DNA of 56,176 nt from Streptomyces viridosporus. GTDB lineage: Bacteria > Actinomycetota > Actinomycetes > Streptomycetales > Streptomycetaceae. The DNA lies in contig NZ_MSGP01000235.1 in assembly GCF_002078235.1 (NCBI RefSeq), positions 1 to 56,176 on the forward strand, written 5' to 3'. Under the pieces are notes generated by a model, which saw only the letters and a program-made list of their open reading frames with translations, ran no database searches and was not told the origin of the DNA. The position numbers and the translations under genes are program-made. The number at the start of each line of letters is the position of its first letter. Position 1 is the first letter of the stretch. Below are positions 26,935 to 38,901 of the stretch, one piece after another.

Positions 26935-27378
26935 TCAGATGTCGGTGCGCGCCAGTTCGCCCTTGAGCAGACCTGTCGCCTGGCCCACCTCGATGAGGTA
27001 GCCGTCCGGATCGCGCATGTAACAGCGCAACTCGGCACGACGGTCGATGGGCGGGGTGAGGAACTCCGCCCCCTTCGCGACGGCCGTGTCGTGGAAGCGG
27101 TGGATGTCGGCCACTCGCACGTTCAGAAAGCTGGAGGCGGTGTGGGGGTCGTCCGGTGGGCGCAATACGACGTCGGGCTTGTCGTCGGTGGGACCGCCAC
27201 CGGGGTTCATGATGATCCAGCCGTTGGCGACCTTGATGATGCAGGGGTTCTCGTCCAGCACCACCGTTCCCCCCAGCACGTCGGCGTAGAACGCCCGGGA
27301 GCGCGGCACGTCGGAGACGGTGAGGAAGTGCGTGAGCACCAGCCCCTCGATCGGCGCAGGGAGATCATCCCGATTCAT
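26935..27378 (-). CDS. VOC-family (glyoxalase/bleomycin-resistance fold) protein
   Basis: A 147-residue vicinal-oxygen-chelate protein. The two beta-alpha-beta-beta-beta halves are visible: VLTHFLTVSDVPRSRAFYAD with metal-type His, ENPCIIKVANGWIIM, then SSFLNVRVADIHRFHD and CYMRDPDGYLIEVGQAT with the Glu ligand. Members are dioxygenases, lyases, glyoxalases or drug-binding proteins; this one cannot be narrowed. ATG 27378 follows GGGAGCAGAGG. It is convergent with DUF5996. Confidence 0.87.
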   Translation of the reverse strand: MNRDDLPAPIEGLVLTHFLTVSDVPRSRAFYADVLGGTVVLDENPCIIKVANGWIIMNPGGGPTDDKPDVVLRPPDDPHTASSFLNVRVADIHRFHDTAVAKGAEFLTPPIDRRAELRCYMRDPDGYLIEVGQATGLLKGELARTDI

Positions 27379-28164
27379 CCTCTGCTCCCACTCGGGATCG
27401 GCGGCGAGGCAGGCCGCGCGGCGGACCGGAGCCGCGCCGGGAAACTGCCGGTCGCGGGCACACTCCCCGTCGGTGCGTAGTCGGTCATGCACCAAGAGTA
27501 GGACTCGACCGGCCGGACGGCACCCGCACATCGGCCCCGCCCCCTGCCCGCTCCTGGCGGCTGCACAGCGGCCCCGGCTACCGCACTACCGCCGCCGGCG
27601 ACGTGCAAGGGCGGCTCCACCGCACCGGCCGTGGGACCGACGAACGCTTCCCACGGCGCGGGGAGCCGCAGCGCGTACCGTTCGCGCAGCACCTCGTACG
27701 TGCTCGACGTCGAGGAAGCGGAGGACACGCCCGTGCCTCCCGGTATCGCCCCCTCAGGCCCCGCGCGCAAGGCCCACCAGCGGTGCGGCCGGGACAGTGC
27801 GCCGGGCCGCGCGGCGGTGCCGGTCGTAGACCTCTTGCAGGATCTCGCCGCACTCGGCACGCCGCAGCAGCTCGACCGAGCCCGTGTCCGTTCAGGTCAC
27901 CGGGGCGCCGGCTGTTCCGCGTGCCCGGGGGAGGGCGGGGGCGGACTGGTGGCGCGATGGCGCCAACCTCACCCGCGCCGAGCCGGGCGGTGTACGGGAC
28001 CTGATGGGAGGTCAGTTGAATGACCAGCAGGTTCGGGAGACGGCGTCGGCGCCCTGGGCGTACCGGTGGCCGCCGGCCCCGGCGCCAAACGGATGTTCCC
28101 GCTGTTGCTCGGAATCAGGTTGCTGGAGGATTACTGAGCCCAGTCGCACGGAGGACCGCTCCCC
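27379..28164. other. Gap with coding scraps before the imported cassette
   Basis: About 790 bases. On the minus strand, 27870-27760 reads ELLRRAECGEILQEVYDRHR and on to a stop. Next, 27710-27600 reads YEVLRERYALRLPAPWEAF, then GPTAGAVEPPLHVA, which resembles the N-terminus of regulators found beside AbiEii-type toxins. Neither piece is a full gene. Near 28093-28164 the sequence looks like an IS3 left flank, ending in GGAGGACC, the ribosome binding site of the next gene. Confidence 0.35.
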
Positions 28165-28383
28165 ATGCCCAAGCAATACCCGCCGGAGTTCCGGCGGAAG
28201 GTGCTCGACCTGATCGCTGCGGGCGGCCGTGTCGCACAGATCGCCGCGGATCTCGACATCAGCGACCGGACGATCTACACATGGCGGCGCCAGGAACTGA
28301 TCGACGTCGGCCGGCTTCCCGGGACGACCAGCGCCGACAACGCCGAACCGCATGCGGTGCCGCGGCGGATCGCCGAGTGGGTG
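28165..28383 (+). mobile_element. IS3-family OrfA remnant supplying the 5' end of a gene
   Basis: This stretch encodes the helix-turn-helix start of an IS3-type OrfA and, judged by homology, stops abruptly after RRIAE. No OrfB (rve integrase) and no right end follow. It is now in frame with the decarboxylase. Confidence 0.7.
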
Positions 28384-29826
28384 TCCGTGCCCCGCACCCC
28401 GCTCGCACACCTCCCCTTCGAGGAAGCCGGGACCGGCTCCGACGGTGCGGCGTTGCCCGCACACCCCGTCGTCGCCCCCGAACGGCGCCCGGACCCATCG
28501 GCCGAAGCTTCGCGGTCCCTCCATCCCGAGACATGGGGTCTGACGCACGCTGGAGGAGCGCTGCGCCTGGAGGGGAAGGCGCTCTCCAGCCTGGCGGATC
28601 GCTGGGGGAGTCCTCTCTTCGTCGTCCACGGCGCCCGGCTCGCCGAGAACGTCCGGCGCTTCCAGCAGGTGCCGCGGGGCCGGTCACTGGATGTCGAAGT
28701 CTTCTACTCCTACAAGACCAATCCGATCCCGGCCGTGCTCCAGAGGCTCTCGCGGCTCGGCGTCGGAGCCGAGGTGGTCTCTCCGTACGAGCTGTGGCTC
28801 GCCCTGCGGCTCGGGGTCGAGCCCGGAAGGATCATCTACAACGGCCCGGGCAAGACCCCGAGTGTCGTGCGCACGTTGGTCCGGAGCGGTCTGCTGCTCA
28901 CCCATCTCAATCACCGCGAGGAGATCGCGCTCGTCGCACAAGCCGCCGCGGAACTCGGCAAGCGCATCGACGTGGGCCTGCGCGTGGCCACCTCCGACAG
29001 CTGGTCGGGCAAGTTCGGCGTCCCGATCGCCGGAGGGCAGGCGCTGGCGGCCTACGAGGAGGCCCTGGCGCATCCCTCGCTGCGGGTCGTCGGGTTGCAC
29101 GCGCACCGCGGCGTGGCCATCGAGGACGCGGACACGTTGGAGCGTTTCGTCCGCGAGGTGCTGGAGTTCTGCGATGCGCTCCACGCCCGGCTCGGCCTCG
29201 ACGTGAGGCTGCTCGACCTCGGTGGGAGCCTGGCGGTCCCGACGGTGCTGCCGCTCGACGCCTCACCGCTCCCGCTCGCCGAGCGGGTGGGACGCAGGCT
29301 TTCCATCGAACGCTACCTGGCGTTGCTCGTCGAGCAGGTCGAGGATCACTTCCGTCGCGTCGGCCGACCGGCGCCTCGTGTCCTGCTGGAGCCCGGACGC
29401 GCGCTGACCGGGAACACCCAGATACTGCTCTGCCGGGTCAACAGCCTCAACGCGTCCGGATCGGGGCCCGCGCACGCGATCCTGGATGCCGGCGAGAACA
29501 TCGCCCACATCCTGCACCGCGAGTATCACGAGATCTTCCATGCCGAGCGGTGGGGCGAACCCCGGAGCGGGACCTACACGCTCGACGGCCCTACCTGCAG
29601 CCCGATGGACTGCCTGCGGCAAACCGTCGCGCTTCCCCCGCTCCGGGTCGGAGACACGCTCGCGATCATGGACGCGGGGGCCTATCTGGTCTCCTTCTCG
29701 AACTCCTTCTGCTTTCCACAGCCGGGCGTCGTGGTCCTGGACCAGGGCCGCGAGACGCTCATCCGTCGCCCGGAGACCTACGAGGACATGATCGCCAGGG
29801 ACCTCCACGCGGACGAGGCCTTTTGA
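28165..29826 (+). CDS. IS3 OrfA-decarboxylase fusion (type III PLP decarboxylase)
   Basis: A 553-residue protein of two parts. Residues 1-~73 (MPKQYPPEFRRKVLDLIAAG, ISDRTIYTWRRQELID, then a TSADNAE..RRIAE pattern) match the DNA-binding N-terminus of an IS3 OrfA. Residues ~125-553 are a complete alanine-racemase-fold decarboxylase of the ornithine/diaminopimelate type. It has PLP Lys K184 (FYSYKTNP), HAHRGVAIED, EPGRAL, Cys C478 in GPTCSPMDCL and Tyr Y507 in DAGAYLVSF. All catalytic residues are kept, so an amine-forming or amino-acid-decarboxylating activity is likely. The start has GGAGGACC. Alternative internal starts are GTG 28381 and 28387. Its stop overlaps the next gene by one base. Confidence 0.85.
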   Translation: MPKQYPPEFRRKVLDLIAAGGRVAQIAADLDISDRTIYTWRRQELIDVGRLPGTTSADNAEPHAVPRRIAEWVSVPRTPLAHLPFEEAGTGSDGAALPAHPVVAPERRPDPSAEASRSLHPETWGLTHAGGALRLEGKALSSLADRWGSPLFVVHGARLAENVRRFQQVPRGRSLDVEVFYSYKTNPIPAVLQRLSRLGVGAEVVSPYELWLALRLGVEPGRIIYNGPGKTPSVVRTLVRSGLLLTHLNHREEIALVAQAAAELGKRIDVGLRVATSDSWSGKFGVPIAGGQALAAYEEALAHPSLRVVGLHAHRGVAIEDADTLERFVREVLEFCDALHARLGLDVRLLDLGGSLAVPTVLPLDASPLPLAERVGRRLSIERYLALLVEQVEDHFRRVGRPAPRVLLEPGRALTGNTQILLCRVNSLNASGSGPAHAILDAGENIAHILHREYHEIFHAERWGEPRSGTYTLDGPTCSPMDCLRQTVALPPLRVGDTLAIMDAGAYLVSFSNSFCFPQPGVVVLDQGRETLIRRPETYEDMIARDLHADEAF

Positions 29827-31820
29827 TGACAGCCCCTTCGACGTTCGCGCATCCGCCGCCGGACGAGCCGTTCCGCGCGCTCCGTGGCAACGCCGTGATG
29901 CTCTCGCTCGGACGCGTCGAGGTGACGTACCCCGTCCCCGGACAGGTGCCGCGGATCGCCGTCGCCGGGCAGCCGCTGCCGATCGGGGACGCGCCGCCGG
30001 CCCAGGACGAGACGGCGTTCGCCCTGGCGGCCGGATCGGACAGCATCCTTGTCTCGGACCGCGACGAGAGGCTGGCGGTGCTCGTCCCACGCGACGGCTC
30101 CTCGCTGCTGGAGGCGCAGGCCTCCCTCTATGCCACGAGACCGGATCCCCGGCGCGCGGGCCACTTCCGTGTGACGGTCCACGGCGCGTCCGCTCGTACG
30201 GGTGCGCTGTACGTGGCTCAGGCCTTCGGGCACACGACGGGCTGGGTACCAGCCGTGCACGGAGCCCTCGCCAGGCTCCCGGAACCGATCCCGTTCACCG
30301 CCGCGATCCGGCGGCAGGAGGACGCGGCCCACGCTCGCCGCAAGGCCGAGAGCTCAGCGGGGCTCCATGTGATTCCGCTCCGTTACAGCGACTCGGAGTC
30401 GGCGACGATCACACCCTCCGATGTCGCCAACCTCTCGCGCCCGGAGCTCCTGAACCGCGAGGCGGCCCTCCTGTGGATCGCGGACAACCTCGAGCTCGCC
30501 CGGGCCGGCGCGGGCGCGGCCGCCATCGTCAATGACTGCCGGCCGGAGACCTGGATCCTGCACCAGCTCGCCGAGCACGCACAGCAGAAGGAAGTCCCTC
30601 TGCACGTCGTGCGCTACGCGTTCGAGGAGTTCCCGTCCCTGAGGCGGCTGGCGGGCCGGGACCGGGCGTCGAAGCCGGTGACGGGAGTGGCCGTGCTCCT
30701 GGCCGCGTCCACCCCGGCCATCCACACGCGGCGCGAGCTCCAGGACGCGTTGCACGCGTCAGGGACCGATCCGCGGCGCAATCCCTCGGCCGACTTCGAG
30801 GCCGCCAGCCGGGAGATCATGGCCCGCCTGCCTCGGAGCGGCACGATCTGGTATCAAGCCGTCAACTGGCGTGACCGGCTGTCGCTGGAGTCGGGCAAGC
30901 AGCCCTACGTGGTCGTCCCGCCGCTCGGCCAAGCCAGCGAGCTCTGCCCGGAGCAGGCCGCAGAGCGGGCCGGCGCCGTCCTGGCCCAGCGCTGGGCGGC
31001 GCTCCGGTACCTCTTCACCTCGCGAGACGCACGCGGCGTCGCGCTCGTGTCGCAGGGCAACGGCTTCTCCGCCCGCAGCCGCCAGCACTGGCGCACGATG
31101 CTGGCGCTGGCGGCGCGGATGGAGGAGACACAGTTCCTGTTCGCGGGCGGAAGCGCGGAGGACCGCGCGTGGCTGGCCCTCGAGCTCGAGCGCCGGCCAC
31201 GCGCGAACGTGACGCCCCTCGGATGGATCAACGAGCACTGGAGCACGTTCCTCCGGGCCCTCCGCGCCAAACCGCGGGCGACTTTCGTCTGCCGCCCGGG
31301 CCTGAGCAGCATCGGCGCCGCGCTTGCGAACGGCGTCCCCCCGCTCCTCATGTCGCCCGATCCGCTGGCGGGGCCGGACGGAACCGTGGACGCGATCACG
31401 GCGGAGGTGGCCATGGAGCGCGCGGTCTATGCGTTCCAGCTCGAGCGGCTCTATGCCACCCAGTGCGCCGAGCACCCCGACTCGCCGCTGCCGGTCCTCG
31501 TGGACACGCTCGGCGACGATCAGCAGAAGGCACTGCTCACGCTGCGCCGTGCGGTGGAGCCGGACGTCCAGTCGCGCCAGCGGGCAGCGATCGACGGGTA
31601 CTGCGACTGGTCGCGCGTCGCGCATCTCATCGCGAGCGTGCTCGCGCGCGAGGCGGTCTCCGGCGTGTTGCCGATGCAGGTCAAGCGCCGGGTGCGCGAC
31701 CGGGAACTCCTGGTCCGTCACGAACCGTCCGGCGCGGGCCGAGGACGCCACGGTGAAGTGCGTCCGGGCCGGTTCGAGCACGAGCGACGCGCACGCGCCC
31801 CCCTTCCCGGGCACGGCTGA
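29826..31820 (+). CDS. Glycosyltransferase-like protein of unknown function
   Basis: A 664-residue protein, start ATG 29826 overlapping the previous stop (TGATG). I do not recognise the family for the first ~400 residues. They have mixed alpha/beta content and a KPVTGVAVLLAAS stretch in the middle. The last ~240 residues look like the C-terminal half of a GT-B glycosyltransferase: VALVSQGNGFSARS, ETQFLFAGGSAED, RANVTPLGWINEHWSTFLRA and CRPGLSSIGAALANGVPPLL. These resemble the nucleotide-sugar binding half (the RPGxxxxGEAL-type loop). No signal peptide or membrane segment is seen. Placed between a decarboxylase and a thioesterase, it may glycosylate, or otherwise modify, a small molecule. The final ~30 residues are Arg-rich and may be a non-native tail. 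Confidence 0.7.
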   Translation: MTAPSTFAHPPPDEPFRALRGNAVMLSLGRVEVTYPVPGQVPRIAVAGQPLPIGDAPPAQDETAFALAAGSDSILVSDRDERLAVLVPRDGSSLLEAQASLYATRPDPRRAGHFRVTVHGASARTGALYVAQAFGHTTGWVPAVHGALARLPEPIPFTAAIRRQEDAAHARRKAESSAGLHVIPLRYSDSESATITPSDVANLSRPELLNREAALLWIADNLELARAGAGAAAIVNDCRPETWILHQLAEHAQQKEVPLHVVRYAFEEFPSLRRLAGRDRASKPVTGVAVLLAASTPAIHTRRELQDALHASGTDPRRNPSADFEAASREIMARLPRSGTIWYQAVNWRDRLSLESGKQPYVVVPPLGQASELCPEQAAERAGAVLAQRWAALRYLFTSRDARGVALVSQGNGFSARSRQHWRTMLALAARMEETQFLFAGGSAEDRAWLALELERRPRANVTPLGWINEHWSTFLRALRAKPRATFVCRPGLSSIGAALANGVPPLLMSPDPLAGPDGTVDAITAEVAMERAVYAFQLERLYATQCAEHPDSPLPVLVDTLGDDQQKALLTLRRAVEPDVQSRQRAAIDGYCDWSRVAHLIASVLAREAVSGVLPMQVKRRVRDRELLVRHEPSGAGRGRHGEVRPGRFEHERRARAPLPGHG

Positions 31821-31831
31821 GGAAGAAGGAC

Positions 31832-32917
31832 ATGCCCCCGCGACCTGTGACCCCCCGAGACATCTACGAACTGCGGCTCTGGCAGATCTGGTCGGACCTC
31901 CTCCACGTGGACGACATCGGGGTGAAGGACGACTTCTTCGCCCTCGGTGGCGACCACGCCAAGGCGGAGGCCGTCCTTGACACGATGGCGGCGCAGCTCG
32001 ACGCTCCGCCGCTCTCGATGGAGATGTTCCTCGAGGCGCCGACGATCGAGCGCATCGGCTGCCTCCTGCGCGCGCGATCGAGGAAGCTCTGCGAGCAGCC
32101 CGTCGTGCCGCTCCAGCCGCACGGCTCGAAACGCCCGTTCTTCTTCCTGCCGAGTGGGGAGGGAAACGTCTACTACTTCCACGCGCTCGCGCGCCGGATG
32201 GCGCCGGACCAGCCCTTCCACGCCCTCCAGACCCGAGGGCTCCACGGTGCTGAACCGCCGTTCGACCAGGTGGAGGACATGGCGGCGGACCACATCGAGT
32301 CCATGCGCTCCGTGCAGCCGCGCGGGCCGTACCTCCTGGGAGGTCACTGCGTCGGCGCCATGGTCGCGCTGGAGATGGCCCTGCAGTTGCAGCGCCGCGG
32401 GGAGCGCGTGGCCTTGCTCGCCGCCATCGACGGCCTCGCGCCCGCCCCCTTCTTCCGCGACGAGATCACGGAGATCGTCCAGGACCCCTTCGAGGCCATG
32501 ATCTTCTTCGGGAGAGGGTTCACGTCCTGGTTCGGTCAGGAGCTCCCGCTGAAGCGCGAGACACTGCTCGCGGTCGAGCCGGAGCGACGATCGACGTTCG
32601 TCATGGAACGCGCCAGGGAGCGCAGCATGTTCACACCGGACGAGCCCGACGACCGCGTGAGCCGTGTCGTGGATCTCGGCGCTCGCATCTGTCGCGCCGG
32701 GTACGTTCCCAAGGACGTCTACACGGGCCCGATCTCGTTCTTTCGCGCCGACGAATCCGCGCTGTGCGAGACCGCCACGGGAGGCTGGGAAGAAGTCTCG
32801 TCGCAACCGCCGCGCGTCCGGGACCTCCCCGGCGACCACGTCACGCTCGTCCTCGAGCCCCACGTCGATCGTCTGGCGCGCGAGCTCCGGGCGGCGATCG
32901 CGGAAGCGCAGGTGTGA
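31832..32917 (+). CDS. Carrier-thioesterase didomain with degenerate carrier
   Basis: A 361-residue NRPS-type protein. Residues ~8-80 form a carrier domain (RDIYELRLWQIWSDLLHVDD, DDFFALGGDHAKAE), but the Ser that takes phosphopantetheine in the LGGDS motif is His at position 42. After a short linker, residues ~95-360 form a type I thioesterase: FFFLPSGEGNVYYFHALARR, then LLGGHCVGAM with nucleophile Cys C173 instead of Ser, Asp D200 in AAIDG and His H336 in GDHVTLV. Cys-type thioesterases exist and can favour transfer over hydrolysis. Leu codons favour CTC over CTG about two to one by my hand count, unlike neighbouring Streptomyces genes, which supports transfer. No adenylation or condensation domain is nearby. 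Confidence 0.83.
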   Translation: MPPRPVTPRDIYELRLWQIWSDLLHVDDIGVKDDFFALGGDHAKAEAVLDTMAAQLDAPPLSMEMFLEAPTIERIGCLLRARSRKLCEQPVVPLQPHGSKRPFFFLPSGEGNVYYFHALARRMAPDQPFHALQTRGLHGAEPPFDQVEDMAADHIESMRSVQPRGPYLLGGHCVGAMVALEMALQLQRRGERVALLAAIDGLAPAPFFRDEITEIVQDPFEAMIFFGRGFTSWFGQELPLKRETLLAVEPERRSTFVMERARERSMFTPDEPDDRVSRVVDLGARICRAGYVPKDVYTGPISFFRADESALCETATGGWEEVSSQPPRVRDLPGDHVTLVLEPHVDRLARELRAAIAEAQV

Positions 32918-35926
<3,009 letters not shown>

Positions 35927-36064
35927 ACACCCGGCCCCTCCTGTGGGCGGAGTCGAGGGGTGTCTTCCCGTTCGATCCACTGTGCGAGGGCCTGCACACC
36001 GCGCGGGAAGGCTGCGGACGCCTTCTCTTCCGGCGGGCACCACGTTCGCGCTGGTCGAAGACGT

Positions 36065-36115
36065 GTGAACCGCTCCGGGTCCGACGGAGGCTCTGCTGTG
36101 CCCTGAGCGGTTCAC
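36065..36115. terminator. Inverted repeat between convergent genes
   Basis: GTGAACCGCTC at 36065-36075 and GAGCGGTTCAC at 36105-36115 are perfect reverse complements with a 29-base spacer. It lies between the Rpf-like stop (35926, plus) and the glycoside hydrolase stop (36151, minus), a place for a shared terminator. Confidence 0.55.
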
Positions 36116-36150
36116 GGGCGCCGTGCGGCGACAGCGCTGTGGTGATCGCG

Positions 36151-38652
36151 TCAGTCGGCTCGTGCTCGGGCGACGATGCTGGTGACGAGTCGCTCCGCCG
36201 CCTTGCCCCGGGACCGGACCAGCAGGCGCAGGGGCTGCGGTAGGTGCTGGGGCAGGTCGGTGGGGGCTGTCACCAGCCAGCGTGTGGACAACGTCCTTCC
36301 CGCCTTGACGGTGGTGGGGCGGACGGGGTGTCGGGGGAGGGCCTTCCAGCGGTCGGGCACGAGCAGTTGTGGGCTGACGACTGTGGTGGCTGTCGCCGTG
36401 ATGGTGGTGGTGACCCGCACGGCTCCGCCCGGTTCCACGGGGACGAGGCCGTGCGGGGGTGTCTCGAAGGTGAGGGAGAGCCGGGGGTCTTCCGTGCGCC
36501 ACGACTGCCAGGCGGCAACTCCCACGGCGCCGCCCGAGGCGCGTACGGCGGTGAGCCTGAGGGCGGTGGTGGTGACGGCCCTCTCCAGGAGGATCCGGTT
36601 GAGGGCCCCTGGTCGGGGGGCCTGCGGGGTGCGGTGTTGGCCGGGCAGGGGACGCCATCTGCCGCCCCGGCCGAGGTACTGGAGTTCGTAGGAGTCGGGG
36701 GTGCGGACTCCGCCGCCGTCGTCGTAGAAGGAGATGCGCAGGTCCGATACGGGTGTGGGGACGCCGAAGTCCACGGCGAGCCAGTCGCCGGCGTGGGGGC
36801 TGCCGTAGTTGGTCCACCGCGATGACGGTGTGTCGAGGTGGAGGTCCTGCCCGTCGATGGCCTTGGCCGGGCTGTCGAGGGGGAACGTGTACGAAGCATG
36901 TGCGAGCGGGTGGCCCTTCTGTTCGACGTTCGCCAGGTCGTCGACCTCGCGGGGCAGGGTGCGCCGCCTGGTCCCGCCGACGGTGAGCGTCACCGGCTCC
37001 AGGTCGGACTGCCGGTGTACCGGCCGGCCGTTCAGCCAGACACTCAGACCGGCTCCGTGTCCGTAGTGCCGGCCGCTGCGGTCGAAGAGCACGCTGAGGT
37101 TGTGCCCGTGGTAGGGGAGGTTCTCCACGGCGAAGTGATCCCATGCGCGCGGTACCAGTGGCGCGATGGCAACGGTGGCATCGGGCCGGGAGCGGATCCC
37201 GAGCAGCCCGGACAGGACCAGGTCGTTGAAGGTGGAGTGGTTGTAGTCCTCACTGTGCCCGCGGCCGTCGTAGATCCAGCGGTCCTCGTCGGGGTGGTGC
37301 GCCTCGGCGACGTACGGCTTGCCGTCCTTGCGGTGGGTCAGTGCGTAGGCGCGGAGCACGGCGTAGTAGTCGGTGCGGTCGACGTGGGACTGGGCGGGGT
37401 AGTCGATGAGGAGGTTGGCCAGGGCGGTGAGCGTCTGGCTGGTGGCGAACGGCCAGCTCGGACCGTTCCAGCGACAGCAGCCTTCGAGTGCCTGATACAT
37501 GAACCACGGGCTGCGCCGCTCGACCGTGGTGGGACCGAAAGGCGCGGAGAATCCCTCGGGGTCGCGCAGGTGGGCCCATGCCGCAGCGTTGCCCGCCGGA
37601 GCCATGTGGAAGTACCACGGCAGGAAGCCGATCTGCTCGCGGTCGGCGATCCTGCGCCGTTCGGGATTCTTGTCGCGCATGACGTGCTTGTAGAACTGAT
37701 CTTCCTCGTCCCACAGCCAGCGCTCCTGCTGCGCCTGCAGAGCACGGGCACGCTCGTCGTAGCGGTCGGCCTTCGCCTCGTCGCCTCTGCGGCCACGGCG
37801 CCGCAGGAGCGCGGCGATCGCCTTGGCGTCGCCGTACTGGTAGGCGTTGAGAGTGGGGCGGAACCCCTCACCACCGTGGTACGGGTCGTCGCTCTGGTAG
37901 GAGCTCGCGGTGTACTCCATCGCGTCCCACACCGGTGTCTGCCAGTAGAGACCGACCTCGTCGTCGAACTGTGGAGCCCATCGCCCCCACTGGCGCTCCA
38001 ACTCGTCGAGCAGTCCCAAGGCGTGCTCCCACCTGCCGTCGGTCGATGCCCGGGCCGCGACGGCATCCGCGATCCAGAAGGAGTACTGGTGTGCCCAGTC
38101 GGTGGTGTTCTTGTTGAGGAAGTCCGTGGCCGGTTTGGGGCCCGAGCCGCTGCCGCGCAGCCAGTAGCCGATGTAGTCGTCGAGGTAGCGGTGGTCGCGC
38201 AGCCAGCGCGCCTCGCGGATGTGGTGAGCGGCGGCGGCGTTGATCCCGCCGTACGGCGCGGAGTAGCCGACCGGACCCAGGAACTCCGAGAAGATCCAAC
38301 CTTCCTGGGGCCCGGTGTACTTCAGGGCATGCTTGATCACGCGCCACCGGTAGTAGTAGGTGTCCCGGATCGCGGCGTCGGGCAGGTCGACGAAGGGGAT
38401 GTTCGCCTCGTACCACTCGGCCTCCGGCAGGTCTCCCAGCAGTGACCGGTGGTCCAGGAAGGCTGTTCCGGGGCCCACCGCCGGATACGACGGAGACGCG
38501 ACCGGCCGCTTGCCGGCTGCGGGCGCTTCGCCCGGAGGGCCGCCCGGTGCGCTCACGCGTGCGGCCGCGCCGGGCGGCACCGCACCGTTCAGGGCCACCG
38601 CGCCCAGGGCTGCGGCGCCGTGGTGAAGAAGCCGCCGACGATCGAGGGCCAT
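36151..38652 (-). CDS. Secreted (Tat-type) glycoside hydrolase with discoidin domain
   Basis: An 833-residue exported enzyme. The leader has an RRRLL twin-Arg-like motif and a hydrophobic core (GAAALGAVALNGAVPPG), so Tat export is likely. Residues ~50-560 form an (alpha/alpha)6 barrel of the MGH1/GH63-like type: PVWDAMEYTASSYQ, FRPTLNAYQYGDAKAIAALL, QIGFLPWYFHMAP, CRWNGPSWPFATSQTLTALA and a later GHSEDYNHSTFNDLVLSGLL. Then come an F5/8-type C (discoidin) domain at ~600-740 (SSRWTNYGSPHAGDWLAVDFG) and an NEW3-like C-terminal beta domain. Such enzymes trim alpha-linked glycans or host polysaccharides; the substrate is unknown. ATG 38652 has AAGGAGTG. Confidence 0.83.
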   Translation of the reverse strand: MALDRRRLLHHGAAALGAVALNGAVPPGAAARVSAPGGPPGEAPAAGKRPVASPSYPAVGPGTAFLDHRSLLGDLPEAEWYEANIPFVDLPDAAIRDTYYYRWRVIKHALKYTGPQEGWIFSEFLGPVGYSAPYGGINAAAAHHIREARWLRDHRYLDDYIGYWLRGSGSGPKPATDFLNKNTTDWAHQYSFWIADAVAARASTDGRWEHALGLLDELERQWGRWAPQFDDEVGLYWQTPVWDAMEYTASSYQSDDPYHGGEGFRPTLNAYQYGDAKAIAALLRRRGRRGDEAKADRYDERARALQAQQERWLWDEEDQFYKHVMRDKNPERRRIADREQIGFLPWYFHMAPAGNAAAWAHLRDPEGFSAPFGPTTVERRSPWFMYQALEGCCRWNGPSWPFATSQTLTALANLLIDYPAQSHVDRTDYYAVLRAYALTHRKDGKPYVAEAHHPDEDRWIYDGRGHSEDYNHSTFNDLVLSGLLGIRSRPDATVAIAPLVPRAWDHFAVENLPYHGHNLSVLFDRSGRHYGHGAGLSVWLNGRPVHRQSDLEPVTLTVGGTRRRTLPREVDDLANVEQKGHPLAHASYTFPLDSPAKAIDGQDLHLDTPSSRWTNYGSPHAGDWLAVDFGVPTPVSDLRISFYDDGGGVRTPDSYELQYLGRGGRWRPLPGQHRTPQAPRPGALNRILLERAVTTTALRLTAVRASGGAVGVAAWQSWRTEDPRLSLTFETPPHGLVPVEPGGAVRVTTTITATATTVVSPQLLVPDRWKALPRHPVRPTTVKAGRTLSTRWLVTAPTDLPQHLPQPLRLLVRSRGKAAERLVTSIVARARAD

Positions 38653-38901
38653 GCGGGCACTCCTTCTGCGGGAACGAGTGGACAGGGCTGCCCGAGCGAC
38701 TGACGGACCGTGTCCGACAACGTTGTCTGTCAGAGGTTCCCGCTCAGACTGCCATGAGTCGGGTCCACAGCTGAAGAGTCCGTACGGCGTGGGAAAAGAC
38801 TGGCCTGTATGGGTGACCTGCCGGTCGGCGATTATTCGGTGGATCCGCCCTCGTCGAGTTCCTACAGTGACCGGACCTCCCCTCGTCACGAAAAGTGGAT
38901 C

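Noticed and set aside
28020..31820. One 1266-codon plus-strand frame covering two genes
   Set aside because: The first 600 codons are out of frame with the intact decarboxylase; the real gene in this frame starts at 29826.
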